Shown in pieces: positions 8,373 through 16,314 of a stretch of DNA of 64,000 nt. Every line of letters begins with the position of its first letter. Position 1 is the first letter of the stretch. The notes under the pieces are model-generated. The model was not told where the DNA came from. It ran no database searches and was given only the letters and a program-made list of their open reading frames with translations. Source of the DNA: Rubrivivax sp. (lineage in GTDB: Bacteria; Pseudomonadota; Gammaproteobacteria; Burkholderiales; Burkholderiaceae_C); assembly GCA_030653385.1 (NCBI GenBank), contig JAURZM010000063.1, positions 62,001-126,000 on the forward strand, read 5' to 3'. The position numbers and the translations under genes were made by a program.

Positions 8373-8909
8373 CTATTTCGGCGCGGCCACCGTCACCAGC
8401 GCGGGCCGCAGCACACGGTCGGCGATGAGGTAGCCCTTTTGCAGCACGGTCACCACGGTGCCGGCTTCGTGTTCGGCCGGCACCACGCTGATGGCCTGGT
8501 GCTGGTGCGGATCGAACTTGGTGCCGGCGGGTGGCGCGATGGCCAGCACCTTGTTGCGTTCCAGCGCGGCGGTCAGCTGGCGCAGCGTGGCGTGCACGCC
8601 TTCCAGCACCTGCGCCACGGGCGCATCGGGCATGGCGATGGCGGCTTCCAGGCTGTCGCGCACCGGCAGCAGGCTGTCGGCGAAGCTTTCGATGGCGAAC
8701 TTGCGGGCCTTCGACACCTCTTCATCGGCACGACGACGGGTGTTTTCGGCTTCGGCCTTGGCACGCAGGTAGGCGTCGTTGGCTTCGGTGTGTTTGGCCT
8801 GCCACTCGGCCAGCTGCGCGCTCAGCCCTTCAGGGCTCACATCGGCTTGCTGAGCGGTTCCAGGCTCAGTTTGCGGGGCGTTTTGTGCGGGATCGGGGGT
8901 CTCGTTCAT
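8373..8909 (-). CDS. grpE: Nucleotide exchange factor GrpE
   Basis: 178-residue GrpE that releases ADP from DnaK and acts as a thermosensor. It has a charged disordered N-terminus, then a long coiled coil (KHTEANDAYLRAKAEAEN, about residues 40-70), and the C-terminal beta domain with PPAGTKFDPHQHQAIS and GYLIADRVLRPALV, the family signature. The ATG at 8909 is preferred. The frame stays open to a TTG at 8963, but that codon lies inside the -35 of the sigma-32 promoter, so the longer form cannot be made from that transcript. First gene of grpE-dnaK-dnaJ. Confidence 0.95.
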   Translation of the reverse strand: MNETPDPAQNAPQTEPGTAQQADVSPEGLSAQLAEWQAKHTEANDAYLRAKAEAENTRRRADEEVSKARKFAIESFADSLLPVRDSLEAAIAMPDAPVAQVLEGVHATLRQLTAALERNKVLAIAPPAGTKFDPHQHQAISVVPAEHEAGTVVTVLQKGYLIADRVLRPALVTVAAPK

Positions 8910-8936
8910 GGTCTCGGGCAAATGGGTGCAGGCAGG

Positions 8937-8964
8937 ACGTGGGGACAGTCCCCGCGCTTTCAAG
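8937..8964 (-). promoter_or_regulatory. Sigma-32 (heat-shock) promoter of grpE-dnaK-dnaJ
   Basis: On the minus strand CTTGAAA (8958-8964) is a perfect -35, followed by a 13-base spacer and CCCCACGT (8937-8944), a 7-of-8 match to CCCCATNT. The start point would be near 8929, giving a 20-base leader before the GrpE ATG at 8909. Confidence 0.85.
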
Positions 8965-9002
8965 AGGGGGATTCGCCAAAGTCATGCGTCAGCCCGGCAC
9001 GG

Positions 9003-9419
9003 TCAAGGGTCCAGGTCGTCGGCGCTGGCGCTCCAGCGTTGCCAGTCGGCCAGCTGGCGGCGGTCGCGTTTGGTCGGGCGACCCTGCTCGATGGCCTGCG
9101 CCGGCTCGGCGCCCAGCCGGCGCTGTTCGGCGGCTTTCAGGCGCAAGGCCACGCTCTCGGCCGTTTCTTCGTACAGGGCCTGGGCCACCGGGGCGGGGCC
9201 ACGCGCCTGGCTGAGACCCAGCACCTTCACGGTGCGGGACAGCGGCCCCTGGCGCAGCGCCAGCATGTCGCCGGGTTTGAGTTCACGCGATGCCTTGGCG
9301 ATTTGGCCGTTGACCTCGACCCGGCCATGGCCGATGTCTTCGGCGGCCAGTGCGCGTGTCTTGAAAAAACGCGCAGCCCAGAGCCACTTGTCCAGTCGCA
9401 CACGCGATTCGGCAGTCAT
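9003..9419 (-). CDS. hslR: Heat-shock protein 15-like RNA-binding S4 protein
   Basis: 138 residues. The S4 domain occupies about residues 5-65: VRLDKWLWAARFFKTRALA, then VEVNGQIAKASRELKPGD. A basic C-terminal tail follows. Hsp15 binds free 50S subunits carrying nascent peptidyl-tRNA and helps rescue stalled ribosomes after heat shock. The start ATG (9417-9419) overlaps the stop of the upstream sensor kinase as ATGA, so it is probably translated by coupling from the tctDE message. It ends 94 bases before grpE. Its place in a two-component transcript rather than a chaperone transcript is unusual, although grpE-dnaK-dnaJ follow immediately. Confidence 0.9.
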   Translation of the reverse strand: MTAESRVRLDKWLWAARFFKTRALAAEDIGHGRVEVNGQIAKASRELKPGDMLALRQGPLSRTVKVLGLSQARGPAPVAQALYEETAESVALRLKAAEQRRLGAEPAQAIEQGRPTKRDRRQLADWQRWSASADDLDP

Positions 9420-10891
9420 GCCGGGCTGCCTGTCGCTGTCGTTGCCGCTGTCGTTATCGCTGTCGCCAAGGGCAAACGAACCACGGCTTCCAGGCCGGGC
9501 AGTTCGCCGTCGGCTTCGCGATTGCGCAGTTCGATGCTGCCACCCAGCGACTGCACGATTTCCTGGCAGATGGCCAGACCCAGGCCAGAACCGCCCTTGG
9601 CGCCGACGGCCGCAAAAGGCTGGAACAGGCGTTGGCGTTGTGCCGGCCCGATGCCCGGGCCGCTGTCGCTGACCTTGAGCACCGCCCAGTCGCCCAGGGC
9701 CGACACCGACACCGACAAAGGCGCGCCCGCCGGTGTGTGTTTGATGGCGTTGTGCAGCAGGTTGCGGGTCAGCTCGCGCAGGGCCCATTCGTGGGCGCGC
9801 ACCGGCGCGGCCTGGGTTTCGATGTCGAAGTCGATGCTGCCTGCTGCCAGCAGCGGGCTCACGTCCAGCGCCACGGCGCGCACGATCTGGTCCCAGGCCA
9901 GCACCGGCGCGTCACCCTGGTGCCGCAGCTGTTCGACCTTGGCCAGGGCCAGCATCTGGTTGGCCAGTTCGGTGGCGCGGTCGACGGTGACATTGATCTC
10001 GGCCAGTGCCTGTTCCGCGTCGACATCACCCCGCCGCGCTGACTGCACCTGCGTCTTCAGCACCGCCAGCGGGGTGCGCAACTGGTGCGAAGCGTCGCGC
10101 ACAAACCGCTTCTGCAGGTCCAGCACCTGGGCCAGACGGGCCATCACCTTGTTGGTGGCGTCCAGCAGCGGCTGCAGCTCACGGGGCGCTGTGCGGGCCG
10201 GCAGTGGTGAGAGGTCGGCTTCGTCGCGGGCCAGCATCTGCGCGCTGAGCAGGCGCACGGGCGCCGTCGCGCGCTGCACAACGAACACCACCACCAGCGC
10301 AATCAGCACCACCAGCAGCAGCTGCTGCCACAGCGTCTGCATGAGCAGGCTTTGCGCCAGCGTGCGCCGCAGCTGCAGGGTTTCGGCGACCTGGATCGTG
10401 GCCATGCCCTGGCCGCCCAGGCCGGAAACGGGTTGCAGCAACACGGCCATGCGCACGGGCTCGCCCTGGTAGTTGTCGTCGTAGAAGTCCACCAGCGCGG
10501 CATAGACGCTGCGGGTGCGACCCTGAGGTCTTGCCGGCGGCAGGTCATGAAAACCCGACACCATTTCGCCAGAAAAACCGGTGACGCGGTAAACCATTCG
10601 GCTGCGGTTGTCGGCTTCGAAAGCCTCGAGCGCGCTGTAGGGCAGACTGGCCAACAGGCGGGGCGGGTTGCCGCTGTCGCTGACCGTCAGCAACTCGCCG
10701 ATGGCTTTGGCGGAAGCCAGCAGCGTGCGGTCGTAGGCCGTGTCGGCCGCAGCCAGCGCCTGCCGGTACAGCGTGACGGTGTTGATGATCACGAAACCCA
10801 GCACCGGCAGCAGGATGCCCAGCAACAGAAAGCGCCGCAGCGAGATGCGGGGCAGGGCCGCTGGGGCCGGCTGGGTGCGGTCTGCGCTCAA
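9416..10891 (-). CDS. tctE: Sensor histidine kinase TctE-like
   Basis: 491 residues, inner membrane. A first membrane helix (about 22-42, LLLGILLPVLGFVIINTVT) precedes a periplasmic sensor of about 120 residues of the TctE/2CSK_N type. A second helix (LLVVLIALVVVFVVQ, about 190) leads to the cytoplasm. The kinase core has DASHQLRTPLAVLKTQV (phospho-His), LTRNLLHNAIKHTPAG (N box) and DSGPGIG plus GSGLGLAICQEIV (G boxes). The gene overlaps the response regulator by 4 bases and is divergent from tctCBA, so the signal is probably the substrate of that transporter, a carboxylate such as citrate. This follows the Salmonella TctDE model. Confidence 0.9.
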   Translation of the reverse strand: MSADRTQPAPAALPRISLRRFLLLGILLPVLGFVIINTVTLYRQALAAADTAYDRTLLASAKAIGELLTVSDSGNPPRLLASLPYSALEAFEADNRSRMVYRVTGFSGEMVSGFHDLPPARPQGRTRSVYAALVDFYDDNYQGEPVRMAVLLQPVSGLGGQGMATIQVAETLQLRRTLAQSLLMQTLWQQLLLVVLIALVVVFVVQRATAPVRLLSAQMLARDEADLSPLPARTAPRELQPLLDATNKVMARLAQVLDLQKRFVRDASHQLRTPLAVLKTQVQSARRGDVDAEQALAEINVTVDRATELANQMLALAKVEQLRHQGDAPVLAWDQIVRAVALDVSPLLAAGSIDFDIETQAAPVRAHEWALRELTRNLLHNAIKHTPAGAPLSVSVSALGDWAVLKVSDSGPGIGPAQRQRLFQPFAAVGAKGGSGLGLAICQEIVQSLGGSIELRNREADGELPGLEAVVRLPLATAITTAATTATGSPA

Positions 10892-11565
10892 GCACCGTCC
10901 TTCAGCAGGTAGCCCAGGCCACGCAGAGTGACCAGCTGGGCCGCCGTGCCGACCAGCTTCTTGCGCAGACGGTAGACCACGACCTCGATGGCGTCGGCCT
11001 GCACCTGCGTTTCACCGGCAAACACCAGGTCGGACAGCCTTTCCTTGGCGACTGCCTGGCCGGGCGCGACCAGCAGCGCGCGCAGCAAGGCGGCTTCGCG
11101 CACCGTCAGGTCCAGCGCGGTGCCGTTCAGGTAGACCGCGCCGCTGGCGGAGTCGGCGCGCAGGCCGCAGAACTCGGGGCTTGGCAAGCCCTCGGCCGGT
11201 CGCGTGGCACTGCGACGGCACAACGCGCGCACGCGCGCTTCGAGTTCGTCCAGGTCGAAGGGTTTGGCCAGGTAGTCGTCGGCGCCGGTGTTCAGGCCCA
11301 GGATGCGGTCGCCGACCGTGCCGCGCGCGGTGAGGATGAGCACCGGCGTCGTCAGCCCCTCGGCACGTGCGGCCGACAGCACGCTCAGCCCGTCCTGGCC
11401 CGGCAGTGTGAGGTCCAGCAGCACCACGTCGGGCACGCTGGCGCGCCAGCGGTCCAGCGCCCGTGCGCCGTCGCCGCACAGCACCACCTGCATGCCACGC
11501 CGTTCGAAGCTGCGCTGCAGGGTGGTCTGCATCGCGGTGTTGTCTTCGATCAGCAGCAGCTTCAT
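10888..11565 (-). CDS. tctD: Response regulator TctD-like (OmpR family)
   Basis: 225 residues. Receiver domain 1-120 with LLIEDNTAMQ (acidic pocket), VVLLDLTLPGQDG (phosphoacceptor Asp about residue 51) and LAKPFDLDEL (Lys). The C-terminal winged helix has ALDLTVREAALLRALLVAPG and the DNA-recognition end VVYRLRKKLVGT. The ATG at 11565 starts directly at the first receiver strand; a longer frame to 11622 adds 19 residues of low-complexity sequence. It probably activates the divergent tctCBA genes through the 162-base region between them. Confidence 0.92.
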   Translation of the reverse strand: MKLLLIEDNTAMQTTLQRSFERRGMQVVLCGDGARALDRWRASVPDVVLLDLTLPGQDGLSVLSAARAEGLTTPVLILTARGTVGDRILGLNTGADDYLAKPFDLDELEARVRALCRRSATRPAEGLPSPEFCGLRADSASGAVYLNGTALDLTVREAALLRALLVAPGQAVAKERLSDLVFAGETQVQADAIEVVVYRLRKKLVGTAAQLVTLRGLGYLLKDGA

Positions 11566-11590
11566 GGTCGGTGGGCGGGCGGGCGGGATT

Positions 11591-11617
11591 ATCGGCAGCT
11601 GCCGGCGCGGCAGCGCC
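11591..11617. promoter_or_regulatory. Palindromes in the tctD/tctC divergent region
   Basis: The 12-bp perfect palindrome CGGCAGCTGCCG (11591-11602) overlaps a hairpin CCGGCGC-GGCA-GCGCCGG (11600-11617). Both lie between the two divergent transcription units. They may form a regulator site or a leader hairpin of tctD. No clear -35/-10 pair was found here. Confidence 0.3.
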
Positions 11618-11727
11618 GGCAAACGCAGGCCTTGGTGATTCCCCGGGGGTCGGCGACAGCCGATTGACAGCCACCCGCGCCATCATCCCCCCAGCCTTTC
11701 CCCATACCCACAACAGGAGACAAGACC

Positions 11728-12687
11728 ATGCGTCGCGACACTTTCCTCAAGAGCCTGGCCGCCCTGGCCGCCACCGGCGCGTTGCCCCTGTCGGCGCAGG
11801 CCGCCGCCAACCTGAAGATGATGATTCCCGCCAACCCGGGCGGCGGCTGGGACACCACCGGCCGGGCGCTGGGCAAGGCGTTGCAGGAAGCCGGCGTGGC
11901 CAGCGCCGTCAGCTTCGAGAACAAGGGCGGTGCTGCGGGTGCCATCGGCCTGGCGCAGTTTGTCAACGCGTCCAAGGGCGACGGCAACGCGCTGATGGTG
12001 ATGGGCGCCGTGATGCTGGGCGGCATCATCACCGGCAAGCCGCCGGTGAGCGTGACCCAGGCCACTCCCATCGCGCGTCTGACCAGCGAATACAACGTCT
12101 TCGTGGTGCCCGAGGCCTCGCCGCTGAAAACCATGAAGGACGTGGTCGAGCAGATGAAGAAGGACATGGGCAGCGTCAAGTGGGGCGGTGGCTCGCGTGG
12201 GTCCACCGAACACATCGCGGCCGCCATGCTGGCGCGCGAAGTGGGCCTGGATGCGTCCAAGGTCAACTACGTGCCTTTCCGCGGCGGTGGTGAAGCCGTT
12301 GCGGCCATCCTGGGCAACAACGTCAGCGTGGGTGGCAGTGGCTACAGCGAGTTCCAGCAGTACATCGAAAGCGGCAAGATGCGCGCGATCGCGGTGACCT
12401 CGGCCACCCGGTTGAAGGGCATCAACATCCCGACCATGAAGGAGCAGGGCTACAACGTCGAGCTGGGCAACTGGCGCGGTGTCTACGGTGCGCCCGGCAT
12501 CTCGGCCGAACAGCGCAAGGCCCTGGTGGACATGGTCGTCAAGGCGACCAAGACCAAGGCCTGGACAGCCGACCTGGAAAAGAACAACTGGACGCCGGCG
12601 CTGATGGTGGGCAAGGACTTCGAGGACTTCGTCGATCGCGAATTCGCCGGCCTGCGCGCCACGATGGTCAAGGCCGGCATGGTGTAA
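11728..12687 (+). CDS. tctC: Tripartite tricarboxylate transporter substrate-binding protein TctC
   Basis: 319-residue periplasmic binding protein (Bug/TctC family). A cleavable signal peptide (MRRDTFLKSLAALAATGALP, cleavage after AQA about residue 26) has a twin-arginine pair near the start. The mature protein opens with KMMIPANPGGGWDTTGRALG, the family's ligand-loop signature, and holds GTENKGGAAG-type and VPFRGGGEA segments. AGGAG lies 9-13 bases before the ATG. It captures a di/tricarboxylate for the TctB-TctA membrane part. A hairpin separates it from tctB. Confidence 0.93.
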   Translation: MRRDTFLKSLAALAATGALPLSAQAAANLKMMIPANPGGGWDTTGRALGKALQEAGVASAVSFENKGGAAGAIGLAQFVNASKGDGNALMVMGAVMLGGIITGKPPVSVTQATPIARLTSEYNVFVVPEASPLKTMKDVVEQMKKDMGSVKWGGGSRGSTEHIAAAMLAREVGLDASKVNYVPFRGGGEAVAAILGNNVSVGGSGYSEFQQYIESGKMRAIAVTSATRLKGINIPTMKEQGYNVELGNWRGVYGAPGISAEQRKALVDMVVKATKTKAWTADLEKNNWTPALMVGKDFEDFVDREFAGLRATMVKAGMV

Positions 12688-12731
12688 ACACGGTCACGGC
12701 CCAGGCAAGCCTGGGTCGAGACTGCGCACCG

Positions 12732-12750
12732 CGGGGGCTTTTTGCCCCCG
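12732..12750 (+). terminator. Intercistronic hairpin between tctC and tctB (attenuator-like)
   Basis: CGGGGGC (12732-12738), a TTTTT loop and GCCCCCG (12744-12750) form a perfect 7-bp stem without a following T tract. Such hairpins usually stabilise the upstream message or reduce read-through, which fits a binding protein needed in excess over its membrane partners. Confidence 0.55.
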
Positions 12751-12778
12751 TGCTTCGTCTTGCAGGAGCATCAAGTCC

Positions 12779-13291
12779 ATGGCTGAACCCAGCGCCGCGA
12801 AGCGGCACCAGACCCTCATTGGCGCCGGCGCGCTCTTGCTTGGCGCCTTGTTGGCCTTTGGCGCGCGCAACATCTCATCCGAGGCCGGTTACGCCGGTGT
12901 CGGGCCCAACTTCCTGCCCTGGGTGGTGGCGGCCGTGCTCACGGTCTGCGGCGCCTGGTTGATCTGGGAAGCCCAGACAGGAGGCTGGCGCCACCTGGAA
13001 GAAGCTTCCGGCGCGCCACAAGGTGACTGGCAGGCGCTGGCATGGGTGGCCGCCGGCATCGCTGCCAATGCCACTTTCCTGACCGTCATCGGCTTCATCC
13101 TGAGCTGCACGCTGTGTTTCATGCTGGCGGTGCGGGGCCTGCGCGGTTCCGAAGGCAAGACCCACGGCGGCTTGCGTGGCCTGGTGATCGACTTCGTGAC
13201 CGGCTTTCTGATCGCCGCCCCGGCCTTCTGGCTCTTCACCAAGGTGCTGGGCATCAACCTGCCCGGGCTGACCGGCACGGGGTGGATCTGA
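12779..13291 (+). CDS. tctB: Tripartite tricarboxylate transporter small membrane subunit TctB
   Basis: 170 residues with four predicted membrane helices: TLIGAGALLLGALLAFGA (about 12-30), FLPWVVAAVLTVCGAWLIW (about 43-62), LAWVAAGIAANATFLTVIGF (about 86-105) and a C-terminal pair around LVIDFVTGFLIAAPAFWLF. This is the usual DUF1468/TctB topology. Its stop codon TGA (13289-13291) shares bases with the ATG of tctA (TGATG), so the two are translationally coupled. Works with TctA and TctC in secondary, cation-driven carboxylate uptake. Confidence 0.9.
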   Translation: MAEPSAAKRHQTLIGAGALLLGALLAFGARNISSEAGYAGVGPNFLPWVVAAVLTVCGAWLIWEAQTGGWRHLEEASGAPQGDWQALAWVAAGIAANATFLTVIGFILSCTLCFMLAVRGLRGSEGKTHGGLRGLVIDFVTGFLIAAPAFWLFTKVLGINLPGLTGTGWI

Positions 13292-14781
13292 TGGACATCT
13301 GGAACCAGCTGATGGCCGGTTTTGCCACCGCAGGCACGCCGATCAACCTGATGTGGGCCTTCGTGGGCTGCGCCATCGGCACCGCCATCGGCGTGCTGCC
13401 CGGGCTGGGGCCGGCGGTGACGGTGGCCATGCTGCTGCCCATCACCTCGCAGGTCGAACCGACGGCCAGCATGATCTTTTTCGCCGGCATCTACTACGGC
13501 GCCATGTATGGCGGCAGCACGACCTCGATCCTGCTCAACACCCCGGGCGAAACCGGCACCATGGTGACCGCACTCGAGGGCTTCAAGATGGCCAAGAGCG
13601 GCCGTGCCGGTGCCGCCCTGGCCACATCGGCCATCGGCAGTTTCGTGGCCGGCACCATCGCCACCGTGCTGGTGACGCTGTTTGCGCCCATCGTGGCCAA
13701 CTATGCGGTGCAGCTGGGGCCGCCCGAGTACTTCATGTTGATGGTGCTGGCCTTCACGACCGTCAGTGCCGTGCTGGGCAGAAGCGCGCTGCGCGGGCTG
13801 ACGGCCCTGTTCATCGGCCTGGCGGCCGGCCTGGTGGGCCTGGACCAGATCACGGCCCAGGTGCGTTACACCGGCGGTGTACCCGAGTTCCTGGACGGCA
13901 TCGAGGTGGTGCTGGTCGCGGTGGGCCTGTTTGCGGTCGGCGAATGCATGTACACGGCGCTGTACGAAGGTCGGAACAAGCCGTCGATGAACCGCATGGG
14001 TTCGGCCCACATGAGCAAGGCCGAATGGCGGCGCTCGTGGCCGGCCTGGCTGCGCGGCACGGCCATTGGCTTTCCCTTCGGCACCATCCCGGCTGGCGGC
14101 TCAGAGCTGCCCACCTTCATCAGCTACGGCGTTGAGCGCAAGCTCAGCAAGCACAAGGAAGAATTCGGCACCACCGGCGCCATCGAAGGTGTGGCCGGGC
14201 CCGAAGCGGCTAACAACTCGGCGGTCACGGCCACGCTGGTGCCCTTGTTGACCTTGGGCATTCCGACGTCGGTGACGGCGGCCATCCTGCTGTCGGCACT
14301 GCAGAACTACGGCATCAATGCCGGCCCGCAGCTGTTCCAGACCAGCTCGGGCCTGGTCTGGGCGCTGATTGCGTCGCTGTACATCGGCAACGTGATGCTG
14401 CTGGTGCTGAACCTGCCGATGGTCGGGCTGTGGGTCAAGTTGCTGTTGATCCCGCGGCCGCAGCTGTACGCCGGCATCCTGATCTTTGCGACCGTGGGTG
14501 TCTACGGCATGCGCCAGAGCGCCTTCGACCTGTACCTGATGCTGGGCATCGGCCTCTTGGGCGTGTTGATGCGGCGTTTCGACTTTCCCACCGCTCCGGT
14601 CATCGTGGGCCTGATCCTGGGCCCGATGGCCGAGGCGCAGATGCGCAATGCGCTGTCCATCGGCGAAGGCAAATGGGGCGTCTTCATCGAGCGGCCGATG
14701 TCGGCCACCTTGCTGGCGGTGGTGGTGGCGGTGCTGGTGGTGCCGCGGCTGTTGGCCCTGCGCAGGCGCCACCTGGCCTGA
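13291..14781 (+). CDS. tctA: Tripartite tricarboxylate transporter large membrane subunit TctA
   Basis: 496 residues, about 12 membrane helices, the transport channel of the TTT system. Signature motifs: GTAIGVLPGLGPAVTVAMLL (about residues 27-46) and the second, inverted-repeat motif AANNSAVTATLVPLLTLGIP, typical of the DUF112/TctA family. The start at 13291 overlaps the tctB stop; the frame is open further upstream, but that part lies inside tctB. It forms an operon with tctC and tctB and is followed 43 bases later by a convergent TPR gene. Confidence 0.94.
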   Translation: MDIWNQLMAGFATAGTPINLMWAFVGCAIGTAIGVLPGLGPAVTVAMLLPITSQVEPTASMIFFAGIYYGAMYGGSTTSILLNTPGETGTMVTALEGFKMAKSGRAGAALATSAIGSFVAGTIATVLVTLFAPIVANYAVQLGPPEYFMLMVLAFTTVSAVLGRSALRGLTALFIGLAAGLVGLDQITAQVRYTGGVPEFLDGIEVVLVAVGLFAVGECMYTALYEGRNKPSMNRMGSAHMSKAEWRRSWPAWLRGTAIGFPFGTIPAGGSELPTFISYGVERKLSKHKEEFGTTGAIEGVAGPEAANNSAVTATLVPLLTLGIPTSVTAAILLSALQNYGINAGPQLFQTSSGLVWALIASLYIGNVMLLVLNLPMVGLWVKLLLIPRPQLYAGILIFATVGVYGMRQSAFDLYLMLGIGLLGVLMRRFDFPTAPVIVGLILGPMAEAQMRNALSIGEGKWGVFIERPMSATLLAVVVAVLVVPRLLALRRRHLA

Positions 14782-14824
14782 AACTGCAAAGGCCGCTTGC
14801 GCTGACCTGACCGGCAAGAAGCCC

Positions 14825-16114
14825 TCAGGTGCCCAGTTCGGCCAGCAGCTTTCTGACAGCTTGCTGCTCGGTGGCGTCCTGGATGCGGGTCAGGGCAGAC
14901 TGCAAGGTGGAGCGAGCCTTGGCCTTGTCGCCGGCTTCACGTTGGGCAGTGGCCAGGTGGATGGCGATCTGCCCGTTTGCCGGCGCCAGGCTGGCCGCCT
15001 TTTCGAGCGAGACCAGCGCGGCCGGCAGCTTGCCTTGCGCACGCTGGATCCAGCCCAGCGTGTCGTGAAAGTCGGCCACCGCGGGGGCCAACTTGACGGC
15101 TTGGGCGGCCGATGCGGCCGCTTCAGCCAAGGTTTCCGGCTTCTTCGACTGCACATCGGCCAGGTTGTTGTAGGCAATGGCCAGCTGGGCATCGCGCTCG
15201 ATGGCCTGCCGGTAGGCCGCTGCAGCCTGGCCGTCCTGCCCGGTGCGGTGCCACAGCATGGCCATCTTTAAGTGTGGCCCAGCGGCCTTGGGCGCAGCTG
15301 CTGCAGCTTCCTTGAAGGCTTCGATCGCCAGTTCTGGTTTGCCTGAAAGATCGGCCACATCACCTTTGAGCAGCAGGGCTTCGACCAGGGTCGGCTGCAG
15401 GGCGAGTGCTTCGTTCACCGACGCCAGGGCTTGTGGGTAGGCTCGGCGCGTGGCGTGCAGACGGGCCAGCGCCAACCGGGGCAGCGGGTTTCTGGGTTCA
15501 AGCTGGGCCGATGTCTCCAGCTCCGTGGTGGCACGTGCGGTGTTGCCCTGGCGCAGCAAGGCCAGGCCCAGTGCATAGCGGGCTGCGCCGTTGTCACCCT
15601 GGATCGACAGCGCCTGCTCGTACAGTGGCAAGGCATCCGCAGTCCGCCCCATGCCCATCAGTGCGTCGGCCAGCGTCATGCGCGCCCTGACGGCCCGCGG
15701 ATCGAGATCGATGGCCCGCCGCAAAGACGCCTCACCTTCCTTGGCCTTGCCGGACCACAGCCGCAAGCGGCCCAGCGACTCGTGGGCGTTGGCGTCGGTG
15801 GGCTGCGCCTGAACCGCCTTTTCCATCCATCGCGCCGCCTCGTCCATCTTGCCGGCCTTCACGGACAACTCGGCCATGCCCAGCATGGCCGCGCTCGACT
15901 TCGGGTTGGCTTTGAGTGCCTGGCTGAAGGCGGACTCTGCTGCAACAGAGTCGCCCTTGACCAGCGCGTCCAGGCCCTTTTCGTAGGGCCCGGCGGCGGC
16001 GCCCGGCGCGCCAGGCTTGTGCGCTTGTTCCGTGGTGATGACGATGGGCATGGCCAGGGCCGAGGCGGTCGCCAGGGCCAGTGTCGCAACAAGTGTGGAA
16101 CGCGTGAAGGTCAT
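14825..16114 (-). CDS. Secreted/periplasmic TPR protein next to the PEP-CTERM gene
   Basis: About 429 residues. Start set at ATG 16114: a signal peptide, MTFTRSTLVATLALATASAL, with cleavage near ALA-MP, begins there; a longer frame to 16189 adds 25 residues before it. The rest is nearly all tetratricopeptide repeats (about 9-10 units of 34 residues, e.g. ALPLYEQALSIQGDNGAARY and AFKEAAAAAPKAAGPHLKMA). Such proteins are assembly scaffolds, and TPR proteins occur in PEP-CTERM/exosortase exopolysaccharide loci (PrsT type, usually longer). It lies downstream of the PEP-CTERM gene on the same strand, beyond a terminator. The exact role is unknown. Confidence 0.85.
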   Translation of the reverse strand: MTFTRSTLVATLALATASALAMPIVITTEQAHKPGAPGAAAGPYEKGLDALVKGDSVAAESAFSQALKANPKSSAAMLGMAELSVKAGKMDEAARWMEKAVQAQPTDANAHESLGRLRLWSGKAKEGEASLRRAIDLDPRAVRARMTLADALMGMGRTADALPLYEQALSIQGDNGAARYALGLALLRQGNTARATTELETSAQLEPRNPLPRLALARLHATRRAYPQALASVNEALALQPTLVEALLLKGDVADLSGKPELAIEAFKEAAAAAPKAAGPHLKMAMLWHRTGQDGQAAAAYRQAIERDAQLAIAYNNLADVQSKKPETLAEAAASAAQAVKLAPAVADFHDTLGWIQRAQGKLPAALVSLEKAASLAPANGQIAIHLATAQREAGDKAKARSTLQSALTRIQDATEQQAVRKLLAELGT

Positions 16115-16233
16115 GGGCTGGGTCTGAAGTGGAATCTGGGGTGGGGAAACCGCGCCGGTGCGTGCAGCCAGGGCCGCACGGTCGCCCAAGGCGCAGCCAC
16201 GCGATGGTGCCTACTCCAGCACCGATTCACAAG

Positions 16234-16262
16234 AAAAAAGCCCCTGACTTGGGGTCAGGGGC
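16234..16262 (-). terminator. Rho-independent terminator of the PEP-CTERM gene
   Basis: On the minus strand GCCCCTGAC (16254-16262), a 5-base loop and GTCAGGGGC (16240-16248) form a perfect 9-bp stem, followed by TTTTTTC (16233-16239). It lies about 50 bases past the PEP-CTERM stop codon. Confidence 0.92.
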
Positions 16263-16314
16263 TCGGCTCAGGCCCGCCGAAGCGGGCCCGGATGTGACAA
16301 ACGACCTCAGGCCT

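Noticed and set aside
8910..8963. N-terminal extension of GrpE to a TTG start
   Set aside because: The TTG lies within the -35 of the sigma-32 promoter, and the added residues have no GrpE character.
6255..10472. 1405-codon plus-strand open frame
   Set aside because: It is antisense to dnaK, grpE, hslR and tctE, all of which carry full family motifs; third-position GC bias creates such mirror frames.
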